In this document: positions 34,886 to 44,994 of the stretch, piece by piece
Position numbering within the stretch: position 1 is the stretch's first letter
Layout: each line of letters starts with the position of its first letter
NCBI GenBank assembly: GCA_958009085.1
Contig: OY253686.1
Location: 558,001-622,000 of the forward strand
Reading direction: 5' to 3'
Origin: Protoeuglena noctilucae
Lineage: Eukaryota > Chlorophyta > Pedinophyceae > Marsupiomonadales > Marsupiomonadaceae
Length of the DNA stretch: 64,000 bases
The notes under the pieces: model-generated
The model's database searches: none
The model's input: the letters and a program-made list of their open reading frames with translations, nothing else
Told to the model about the DNA's origin: nothing
Position numbers and translations under genes: made by a program

Positions 34886-35576
34886 CATGGCGTCGACCGC
34901 GGCGGGCGAGGGGGACCGGGACGGGGGTGGCAAGGTGAGGATACGGACTTGATGTCTCGCTGTCGCTGCACTGCGCGCGCGAAGGGGAGAGCTGGCGGCG
35001 GCCTTTCTTGTGCAAACCCGGCCGCCTCCATCTGCCCCCAGCCCGACGTGCAGTTTGGCTCCGGGGCTACTTTCCAGCTCAAGGGAGAGGACCACACGCT
35101 GGCGAATGCGGGCGAGTGCCGGCAGCCGTGCCTGGCTGCTCTTGTGAGGCACGCGGGAGGGAAACGAGGCTGTTTCGCGACATTTCCCACAGCGACACGC
35201 GGTCTTTCTGTCGCAGTGCGCTTTATGCTGAACAAGGACCCAAACGTGGAGTTCACTGGCTACAGCATACCTCACCCGTCGGAGCAGGTCGTCAACGTCC
35301 GCGTGCAGGTGACACGTCTGGGCGCAGCAGAGGCCCTGGGCTTGCTATCTCTGCTCTCAGCCTACTCCTGTCAGAGAGAACTTTGCTACGTAAGCAGGAC
35401 GCGAGCATTGATTCGATGCTTCGCCGCAGACCACGGGGCAGGTGTCGGCCCAGCAAGCCCTGCGGCAAGCCCTGCTCAACATCAAGGACGCGTGCGCTGA
35501 GATCAAAGAGCGGTACCAAGAAGCGGTGCAGGAGGCGGAGAGGGCGAAGAATCAAGAGAAAATGGACGAGGATTAG
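34886..35576 (+). CDS. RPAC2: RNA polymerases I and III subunit RPAC2 (AC19/POLR1D)
   Basis: Small alpha-like assembly subunit shared by Pol I and Pol III, partner of RPAC1/AC40. Four exons: 34886-34933 (MASTAAGEGDRDGGGK); about 35041-35111 (FQLKGEDHTLANA); about 35218-35308 (RFMLNKDPNVEF, then GYSIPHPSEQVVNVRVQ); and about 35430-35576 (TTGQVSAQQALRQALLNIKD, then an acidic/basic helix). EDHTLGN, LRFM.KDP.VEF and GY.IPHPSE are the AC19 signature; Pol II RPB11 differs at GYTIPHPSE. The total is about 121 residues, normal for the family. Joining exons 2 and 3 in frame requires the donor GCGAGT at 35112, making a GC-AG intron. A TGTAA element at 35605-35609, 29 bases past the stop, resembles the chlorophyte polyadenylation signal. 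Confidence 0.9.
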
Positions 35577-35869
35577 GCAGTAGAGTCGGTGCTTCCTGTG
35601 TGTTTGTAAGCTTGTAGCTATGGCGTGGTCAGTGCCCCCATTCGGGCAGCAATCGGACGCTGGAAGACCCTGTGAATGTGGTGCGTCGATGGCTTTCAGC
35701 CCACACTATTTATGTCGTTGAAACTCGTAGCGACACCCCGCCTGGCCTGTCAGATGCTGTAAGACACACCGACTCCCCACGTAGGCGCGGATCGGCTGGA
35801 TACACGGACACTTCCGCACGCAACTGCACCGCAGACGACGCTCCCTGCGCTCGCCTGCTTGCCCCTGTC

Positions 35870-37752
35870 ATGGCAGCAGCCCTTTACGCCCAGGCCCGCC
35901 CCCTGGGGCGTCTCTCCTCGCGCGAAGAGGCGGCTCCGGGGTGCAGCTACCAGCCTGATGTCAAGGATGTGCGATTGAAGCACCCTTGTTGGCCGCATCG
36001 GGCGCCGCGCGGGTGCAGGGGGACAATGCTTCGGGCCGCCGCGGTCGTGGAGGACGCTGGCCCATCTCTGCTCTCTGCGAGGGACCTTGGGACGAGCGTC
36101 ACGCTCAAAAACGTCAGGAAGGAGTTTGTGATGCGGGGAAACAGGGTGGTGAAGGCCATCGACGACGTGAGCCTGCAGATTAAGCCGGGGGAGTTTGTCG
36201 CCCTTCTGGGGCCTTCGGGTGAGGCTCTCGCAGGGCGCCCAGGCGCCGATGTGTCAATTGGCGCATTTAGTTATGACTGGTATCCCGGGACCGCCTAGCC
36301 GAGGACGCCGCGCTACCGCGAGGGCCCGGCCGCCACGCGCAGGGTCGGGGAAGACGACGCTGCTCCGCATGATTGCCGGGCTGGAGTCTTGCACGGGTGG
36401 ACAAGTGTATTACGGGGACACGGACGTCACGGACATGCCCGTGCAGCAGCGCAACATCGGCTTCTGCTTCCAGTCCTATGCGCTCTTCAAGCACATGACC
36501 GTCGCCGACAACATCGCGTTTGGGCCGCGCGTCAAGGTGACTGCCATGTCATGTCGATGAACTATGCACCGGCGCCATGCATGCGGTGTATCATCCCCCG
36601 CATCCGCGGCGGCGCGGCACAGCAGTCGTGATGCTCTGCTCGCAGGGCCAGCTGAAGGGCCAGGACAAGGAGAAGCTCGTGACGGAGCTTCTGGAGCTCA
36701 TTCAGCTTCCAGAGATCAAGGACCGCTTCCCCGCGCAGCTTTCTGGGGGCCAGCGGCAGCGCGTGGCCCTGGCCCGTGCCCTGGCCCTCCGCCCGCAGCT
36801 GCTCCTGGTGACGCCCGCGGCTCCGGGGAGCGCTTAGTGTGCCCCTTCGCAAACATATTATTGCCAGTGACTGACTAGCAAACCTGCTTTCGCGGCCGCA
36901 GTTGGATGAGCCCTTTGGGGCGCTCGACGCCTTGGTGCGAGGGCAGCTGCGGACGCAGACGCGCGAGTTGCTCCGGAACCTCGGAATCACGACGCTCATC
37001 GTCACTCACGATCAGAGCGAGGCGTTTGAGCTCGCGGACCGCGTCGTGGTGATTAACAGGGGGCGCATTGAGCAAGTCGACACGCCTGCCGAGCTCATCC
37101 GCAATCCCAAGACGCCCTTCGTCACCAACTTCGTCGGCGCCGTGACCCAGGCGAGTCTGCAGCCGAGCGCACGCGTGCACGCGCGTGCAGCGCGGCCTGC
37201 AACACGCGCTGCGGGTCCTCACTGCGCCTGCCACGTACCCTGGCCCCAGGTACCCAGCGACTGCATCCTCGTGCGCCGCATGAACTTCCGCACCTCGAAG
37301 CCACTCGTGCTGGTCCGTCCCGGCGACGTGGAGGTGTTCAGCGGGGTCCCCACCTCGGTGCCCACGGCGGCGGCACAGGTCGAGGACCGGTTAGTCGCGG
37401 GACCCACCGTGCTTTACAGGTGAGGGGCGGTGGAGTTGAACTGCGGCATTGTTCGACATATGACATATCGTTCATGCTGCTCTGCTGTAGCTCAGTTGTG
37501 CTAAGCCGCTGTCATTGTTGAGAAGCTGGGGTCGTGTTGGCCAGGCGTGTGAGCATCTCAACCTCTGGAGTGTTCATGCGGGGCCGCCTGCTTGCCCGCA
37601 GCTTCCGCTTCGACGACGGCGTGGAGATGGAGGTCCCCTTCTCGCGCAACGCGGACCCCATGGTGGAGGTGCAGCAGCGCGTCTACATCCACGTGGCGCC
37701 TCTCACGCTCATGGGCGCCACCAAAGACGAGATCTCCTACTCCTTGAGCTGA
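35870..37752 (+). CDS. cysA: CysA-type sulfate ABC transporter ATPase, probably plastid-targeted
   Basis: ATP-binding subunit of a bacterial-type sulfate permease; in green algae this permease works in the chloroplast envelope. The ATG at 35870 opens an N-terminal extension of about 75 residues ([15 protein letters not shown]...) with few acidic residues at its start, as in transit peptides. The ABC domain follows: [20 protein letters not shown], Walker A GPSGSGKTT (split by an intron, 36217 and about 36345), Q-loop [16 protein letters not shown], signature [16 protein letters not shown], Walker [13 protein letters not shown] (split near 36808 and 36901) and H-loop IVTHDQ. The C-terminal part ([33 protein letters not shown]) is the CysA regulatory region. 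Six exons with spliceosomal introns exclude bacterial contamination. The intron after AVTQ has a GC donor at 37151. The SulP permease and substrate-binding partners are not in this window. Confidence 0.9.
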
Positions 37753-37857
37753 AAACTGATCGCTTGAATACTACAGATACCATACTCGCATGCAGACAAA
37801 ATGCCCTTGTCGGCAGATTGTCGGCACAGGGCACGCGAAATGGTTAGCACCTGAAGA

Positions 37858-39979
37858 CTAGCGCCCGCCACGTGCAGGAGCGCCCTGCCCTGCACCCTCT
37901 CCCGAAGCCTCCGCGCCGTCTGCTGCAGAACCCGTGAAGAACCGCAGAGCTGACCACAGCGTCTCCAGAACAGAGTCCCACAGGGCTCCGAGGAACCCAG
38001 CGGTGGCCCGCGTGTCGTGTTTCGGTGACCCCTCCGCCCGGCCTTCTCTCCACAACGATCCTCGCCTCCCCTGCACCACCCGCTCCCGGATCGTGCTGTG
38101 CAGCTCCCCGCTCAGCGTGGAGATGCCAGACGGCCCGCTTGCTGCCGCATCGTCCCCCGACCTCTCCTGCGACACCAGGCACTGAGCGCAGTTGCTTTGA
38201 CAAGCCATTGCGAACGAACAAGAGGTCGATTCTGCTCAAGCAAGTCTCGCGCTCTTTGCAAGTTCCACTGTCGACCCAGTATAGCATGCAGGCTCGTGTC
38301 ATGCCACGTTCATCCGCACGCTCGCCTTGTCCATGGGCCGCAGTTCGTGGTCCTCCGGCCGTCGCTGGTTCTGAAACCCGAGGCCCTTCTCGAACTTCCC
38401 CCGGAACAACCCCGCCGACGCCCGCTCCGTGTCCCTCTGCTCCGCCTGCACCTTGGCCAGCTCCGACGCCACTGCGCGGTCCTTGGGGTCCAGCGAAAGC
38501 GCCTTCTCCAAATCCTCCTTTGCACCCTGCAGGTGTTTTGTATTTATTTGTGAGTACAATTATCACGCAAATGAGGTCGGTGATCGCTTGAGACGTCGCC
38601 GTGGGCACGGTGAGACCCGACGGACGTGCAATGCTTTCTGAAGAAGATCCCCGCTTGATCCCGCGCACCTGCAGCTGGCCGAGGTGTCTCCGAGCAACTC
38701 CGCGTCGGAAGAATGCCTTGACGGACTTGATATCGTGCTTCAGGACCTCGGAAGCGTGGCTGATGGCGTCATTCCAGCCCTCCCGTGTCCCCACCGCCAG
38801 CCCACACGCAGCCAGGTTGAGGTGCACCGGGTTCCACACCGCCAGCGCTTGCTCGTAGTACTGCGGACGGTGAAAAAATCTGCCCCATTGGCGCCCTCAA
38901 CATCTCAACCCAGGTGGTTCAGCTGGTGTCGCAAGCAGAGAGGGACGGGGACCATCACGCAGTGATCAATAGCCCCGCTCAATTCCGCTCGACTCGCCTT
39001 GTCCGCCAGCTGCTGCACCTCGAGCATCAGGTCTTCCGTCACAAACATGAGGGCGCGACGATACATGTCCGCTGCCCTAGCATAGTCGCCCGCCTTGAAG
39101 AAGTCATTACCCGTCAATCGACGCTTCTGTGGATAGCAAAGTGCATGGTCATGAGTCTAGATTATTGACCCTCAGTAATGATACTGAGGGCCACCAGCTC
39201 ACCGCCCCGCCGCCCCTCACCTCCGCGGCCTTCAGCCTTTCCTCGAAAATCATGGACCCCGGCGACGCCTCCTCCTCGTCAAGCGTCTCGTAGTCGAGGA
39301 GCTCGACTTCGTAGTCCAAGTCAGCGCACGGGGGCACCGATGGGAACGAGAAGGACCCTTCCTCACCGTATGCGTACTGATGAGAGATGCGGAACCAGGA
39401 TCGCTCGCCCTTGCGCATGTGCTGCACCGCCAGAGCGAGGCCGCGGTCCCTGGGGGGGGCAGATGGGGGCTTGTGATGGGTGCTTGTGAGGTAGCTGGTG
39501 CGGGGGGGCGCGGCGAGGAGTGACGGGGCAACTCGGCCACTCACGTGGGCACTTCCGGGACACCGGCAGTGACTCGCTTCGGCTCCAGGCTCTCCTGACG
39601 CGTGTCCATGACCGGAGCGGAGGATGACGCGGCCTCCAACTCGCCTGCAATGTGCAAGAGATGTAAACGCGTATCACTGTCGTGCGAGCGCATGGTCTCG
39701 CTAGCTGGCTCGACGATTGCTATCGCACGTGCGAATGCAAGCTTCTCGCCTTCGCTGGCGGGCTCCTTTGGCACCAGGCGGGCGACGTAGTGGACTTGGC
39801 ACTGCGCACCACGCGGCGGGCACTCCCCCTGGCCCTCCTGGAGCACGGTTGTCCTGACGACGCCACCATCACCTGAATTAAAAGGTGAACTTGACAAACG
39901 TCAAACCCTTCGTGCTTTTACGCGCGCATTGACGGCCACAAACGCGTCAACCAATATGGGCGCAGTCCGGCTCAACCAT
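37858..39979 (-). CDS. FKBP42: FKBP42/TWISTED DWARF1-like immunophilin with TPR repeats
   Basis: FKBP-fold plus TPR co-chaperone. The plant homologue binds Hsp90 and ABCB transporters and is membrane-anchored. A tentative first exon (MVEPDCAHI, 39979 to about 39951) splices to GDGGVVRTTVLQEGQGE and QCQVHYVARL. A divergent FKBP core follows: ALAVQHMRKGERSWFRISHQ, YAYGEEGSFSFPSVPPCADL and DYEVELLDYET (about 39230-39450), close to the FKBP42 pattern 'LAYGKEGNFSFPNVPP'. TPR segments are GNDFFKAGDYARAADMYRRA (about 39050-39115), HLNLAACGLAVG with AFFRRGVARRHLGQ (about 38680-38830) and AKEDLEKALSLDPKD (about 38450-38525). The C-terminal segment FLGALWDSVLETLWSALRFF may be the membrane anchor, before the stop at 37858. 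FKBP active-site aromatics look degenerate, as in FKBP42, so isomerase activity is doubtful. Confidence 0.8.
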
Positions 39980-40797
39980 GTTTGAGATGCCCGTTCTGAT
40001 GCCATGCATGCATCATAACGTCACCGATAGATTCGGGAAGCGAATAAAGCTTCCCTCCAGCCCTGCGACCGCGACGCTCCACACCTGTCACGTCATGCGG
40101 CGCGGGGGGCGATTGGCCCTCGGCAGAGGCCATGGCGGTCCCGATGCAACGCGCAGTCGCTTCAGGAGCGCCAGAAGAAGCCAGAACTCAGGCAGAGTGG
40201 CCGTCGCCGATGCTGTGCGCGAGGGGGCATGGAAGAGTCTGGTTGCAATGGAGTGCCTGGCCTCCCTGGTCGTCTGCTCGCTCAAGATGTCACCGGATCA
40301 TGCACAAAGGGTTGCTATGCGAATAAGCGCTCCCCGCATCAGCGGCAAAGCTTTCCTTCCCAGGCGACGCGAGCGAGCGGCTCATGCGTGTCACGACACG
40401 CCAGGGAGCGAGAGGGTGGACGTGATGGCAGCAGCATCTGCGCATACCGCGCAATACTTTGATCAATTTGGAGGCCGGGCGCGCACACGCGGGCCCCGCA
40501 CTTGCCTCCTTTGTATCGGTAGCCGGAATAATCTCGCGACACATGCCACGCCCTTCCCCCGGCATGCTGCGCGCGTAAGCCCGGTGTTCACCCGGCCCGG
40601 TCATACTAGACATCGAGGAGAACTGCGGGAGGCAGGCCGGCGATAGGACGGGGCCGAAGTCCAGGTCCGTCGCCCGCCCTTTCGTTTCAACTCGGCGAGC
40701 CTCTCCGCCGCGCTTGGTCTCGGGCTAGTTTGATCCCGTCCGCTGCATCTTTGTATACATACGTCATCGCTGGTCTTGCATTGCGTCAAGTAGTCGC
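39980..40797. promoter_or_regulatory. Divergent intergenic region between FKBP42-like and CFAP74-like genes
   Basis: About 820 bp. Open frames here show no family resemblance and no long Met-initiated frame with conserved motifs. Regulatory motifs were not recognised. Confidence 0.4.
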
Positions 40798-43700
40798 ATG
40801 GCCATCAAAGCGCTTCGGCATCCGTGTTTGCAGCGTGCGGAGGTCCCCGCGGCGGCCATGTCGGACGCGGAGGACGCGGGCCTGGACGCCCCGATCGACG
40901 GAGATTTTGACAACGCGCGGGCGGACTACGGCGACCAGGATGAGCCGCAGCTGGGCGAGGACGGGGACGACAGCCCCGCCGGCAGCGACGACGACCCGGT
41001 GAGCGCGCGCGGCGCTTCCCCGGCCCCGGAAACCCGCAGCGGAATGAGTTTACGCTTACATTTTTGGGTTCTTGACTCGCAGGACGCCGGGGAGTCGGGA
41101 GACGGCGGCGAGAGGGGTGGCCAGGGGAGCGCAGGAGATGGGAATGCCGCAGCAGAGGAGGGCGACACGCAGTTTCGCGTGCAGTTGGCGGTGAAGGAAG
41201 ACGGCGCCGTGGGCGTGGGCATCCGCACGGTGGCGGAGGTGGAGGAGGAGGAGCGGCTGAGCGCGGAGTTGGCGGCCAAGCTCGCGTGGCTAGACGAGGT
41301 GTGGGGCATGGAGGATGAGGCGGAGGGTGACATCAACCAGGCCGCCGCGGCGTCGGATGACGAGAGGGCCACGAGGGTCGACCGAGGTGAGGCCTGGTGG
41401 GGAGCTTCCCTGTTGTGTAAGGCGGCTAGCTGACTCCCAAGCATGGTGTGTTGTGTGTGGGGGGTGGCTACCTTCAGAGCTACCCTCTGCACTGTGTGTA
41501 TAGCCAGCTACCCACCCCAGAGCCCTACATGCAAATAACCTACCCCACCCCCCGCCCCTCGCCCCTCCCGCAGGGCCCCAGCCGGGCGCGAGCACCTCCG
41601 GGCGCACGCTCCCCGCCGCCGGCGCTCCGCTGAGCAAGGTCCGCGCCCGCCACGAGGCCGCTGCCAAGTACGACCGTCAGCTGGCGCGCGGGCGCCTGTT
41701 GAAGAAACTGGAGGAGGTCCGAGAGAGGGAGGGGCGCATCCGGGCCACGAGGGACGAGATGGAGGCCAAGGAGGTGAGGGGGGAAGGGAGTGGATAAGGG
41801 GATTGAATATCATGTCTGTATGCTATCTTGGTGGTGTTAGCAGTGCGGAGATGGAGGCCACGGAGGTTAGTGATTGAGTGGAGGAGGGGGTAAGGGATTG
41901 AGCATGTTTACAGATAGATACATAGATATATGTAGATTGACTGAGTAAGGATATGAGTTGCGTTGACATGGGTGTCCAGAGTATCCGATATCTCTCCTCT
42001 CTCCGCAGCGCATGATGAAGGACCTGCAGAGCCAGGTTGAGGCCTTGGAGGCGGAGGCGGACCGGCAGGCGACGGTGCAGGGGTCCCGGGACGGCCCCGC
42101 CACGCAGACGAGGCGCGACCGGATGATGCGTGCGGTGGACGATGCGTATGACAAGCTCGACGAGGCCATGGGGAGGCTGCAGGTGGGAGTGGATGGGTGG
42201 TGGGGGGTGGTATTACACTTGCGATATGCTGGTGAGAGGTGAGGCTGTGACAGGATTTGTCATGAATCGATCGCATGCCATCCAGCCAGCCAGCATCGCT
42301 CCTCCCGACACTCATCCCCTCTCACGCCCCCTCTCCCCCCCCCGCAGCAACTGCAAGAGATCCACTACGGGGAAGTCCTGGCCCGCAACGAGGCGGAAGT
42401 GGAGCTGGCGGCGTTAGAAGCCGACGCAGCAGATATCAGTGCCGACGACCCCGGCGTCACACGGGGGGGCTTACCCACAGGCAGCGTGGGGGGTGGCACC
42501 CAGGGCGCTCCGAGTGTGGGGGACGGCGTGCGTGGTTCGCACAGCGCGGTGGAGCTGGAGCTGAGCCGGGCGGACGTGGCGGTGCGGGCGTTCCACACCC
42601 GGCGCGACCGGGCGATGGCGCTGAGGAGGGGCGCGGAGAGGGAGGCGGAGGAGCAACGGTGAGGAGAATGTGGGGTTTGGTAGTGAGTGAGTTAGTGAGG
42701 GTGGCATGCGGAGAGGGAGGCGGAGGAGCAGCGGTGAGGGGGATGGGGGTGGCAGTGGAGTTGGGTGTGTGGGTGGCACAGTGAGGGTAGCAGTCACCCT
42801 AGTACCCTCACCCTCACCCTCATAACCACGTTTGCTCCCTGCAGCAAGCGCGCCGTCAACGCTGCCTGCTCCATCCCCCCTTTTTAAACCGTGCATCATC
42901 TGACGTTACCCCCCATCCCATCCCATCCCCGCAGCAAGCGCGCCGTCAACGCCGCCCGCTCCGTGCTCTCTTCTTTGATCATACACTATCCCACCTCCCT
43001 TGATCCGCCCCCCGCCACAGCAAGCGCGCCGTCAACGCCGCCCGCGCCGGCCGCCTGAAGGCCATTTTGCGCATCCGCGAGAAGGTGGCGGAGTTGAACG
43101 AGCGTCAGCTGCCGATCAACGCTCTGAGGAACGAGCTGAAGGAGAAGCGCATCCAGGGGCTGGTCCGGCTCAAGAAGAGGTGAGTGGGGTTAATAAGTGA
43201 TGGTGGATGGAGTGATGAGTGTTGATTGATGAGTGGTGAGAATGGATTGATGAGCTGAAGGAGAAGCGCATCCAGGGCTGGTCAGGCTATGCATCTGCGT
43301 CAATGCAGTCGATGCGGTTGAGACTGCATCGCGAGTGACACAATGTAACTAACGCCGGTCACCACGTCGCCTCTCCCCTCGTCGCTCATCATCATCGCTT
43401 ATTGCTTCGTCACCAATCGCCCTCTCACCTTCACCACTCCCATCGCTCACCTCCCTCATCTCCCCGCAGCGTGGACCAGGCCTTCAGCGAGGTGCTCCGC
43501 CGCAACGAGATGCGGGAGAGGCGCCTGAGGGACCGGCTGCACCGGCAGAAGGAGGAGTTCGACGCCATGGCCGAGGGCGGGCTGAACCCTTACGAGGTGA
43601 GATGAGAGAGAGAGAGGTGGTGTGTGAATGGGAATGGTAATAGAGTGTTATTGCGGAGAGCGGGCTTAAACATAACCCATTACTAATAAATGCGTAAGCC

Positions 43701-44899
43701 CTCATCTGTCGATATGCTTTTCGCCCCCCCAGGTGTTCCGTCAGCGTGACATTGAGCAGAGGCTGGCTAGGAAGCAGAAGGCACTCGAGTCGAGGATCAA
43801 GAGGGCAGAGATGGTGCTGATGGAGCGAATGGTGAGGGGTGGTGGATGGTGATTGCAATGGATGGCCCTGAGGGAGAGCGTGGTGATCACCTAACACAGT
43901 AACACTATCCTGACTACAATACTACTTCGTAATATTGCTATGTTTCCCCCAGATCCGCGAGGACGAGATCTACAACCGCGAGACGGCTGCCAAGCGTGTC
44001 GAGGAGGAGTACAAGGAGAAGTTTCAGAAGGAGATGGGCAGGGAGGCCAAGGAGAGGAAGCTGAGGAAGTGGATGATGACGCACAACCGGACGGGTGAGA
44101 GAGGAGGTGGTGGTGGGGAAGGACAGGATGGGATGCAAAGCACAGCTGTTTACATGATCCTCTCTTTCACTTCACCCCTCGCCCTTCCCTCACCCTCTCA
44201 CCCCACCCTCACCCTCACCCTACCCCCCCCAGGCAAGGAGCTCTTGGACCCCACGGGCCGCGTCCCCGTGCACCCCTCGGAGGTTGCCATGGTCAAACCC
44301 AGCGGCTTCGGCCTGGGGGTGGCCGACGAGTACGCGCTGGAGCACGTTCGCAAGGCACACGGCCGGAACGTGCCACTGGTGGACGTGCTGCTGCCCCGGT
44401 CGTACCAGCAGCCCAAAGAGGCCGAGGAGGTCGCGGAGCTGCCGGACGACGCCGGGCCGGGCAGCCCGCGGAAACTGGCGGCGTCCGCGGCGGCGCTAGA
44501 ATCGACGTTCGGGGCGGCGGCGGCGGCGGCGGCCAAGGGCGCCAAGGGCGGGGATGCTTCGGAAAGTGACAGATTGGGACGGGATACCCTCGCGCAGCCC
44601 GAGTTCGCGCCGCTGTGGGTGGAGGAGGAGAGCCGGGAGACAAGGCGGCTGTATAAGCCCAAGCTGAGCCGGGCGGAGGTCATGAAACTGGAGGCGTTGA
44701 AGAGGCAGCACAAGGAGATGGTGCCGTCGGGGGGGAGGGCGCCGGGGGAGGTGAGGGGGTGGGCGGGGGGTTGGTGGGGTGGGAGGTGAGGGGGGCGACA
44801 CGGGTGCGGTGATGAGGTGAGGTGAGGTGGATGGCGTGGTGACGACGACCCAAGTGACGATCGTGATGGAGGGAACGGTTGCCATCTGCCTTCAGTATA

Positions 44900-44994
<95 letters not shown>

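Noticed and set aside
35605-35609. TGTAA poly(A) signals as a general rule in this window
   Set aside because: A well-placed copy was seen only after RPAC2; most other genes lack one within a plausible distance, so it was not used to define 3' ends.
35870-37752. CysA as bacterial contamination
   Set aside because: It is interrupted by several spliceosomal introns at conserved motifs and flanked by eukaryotic genes.
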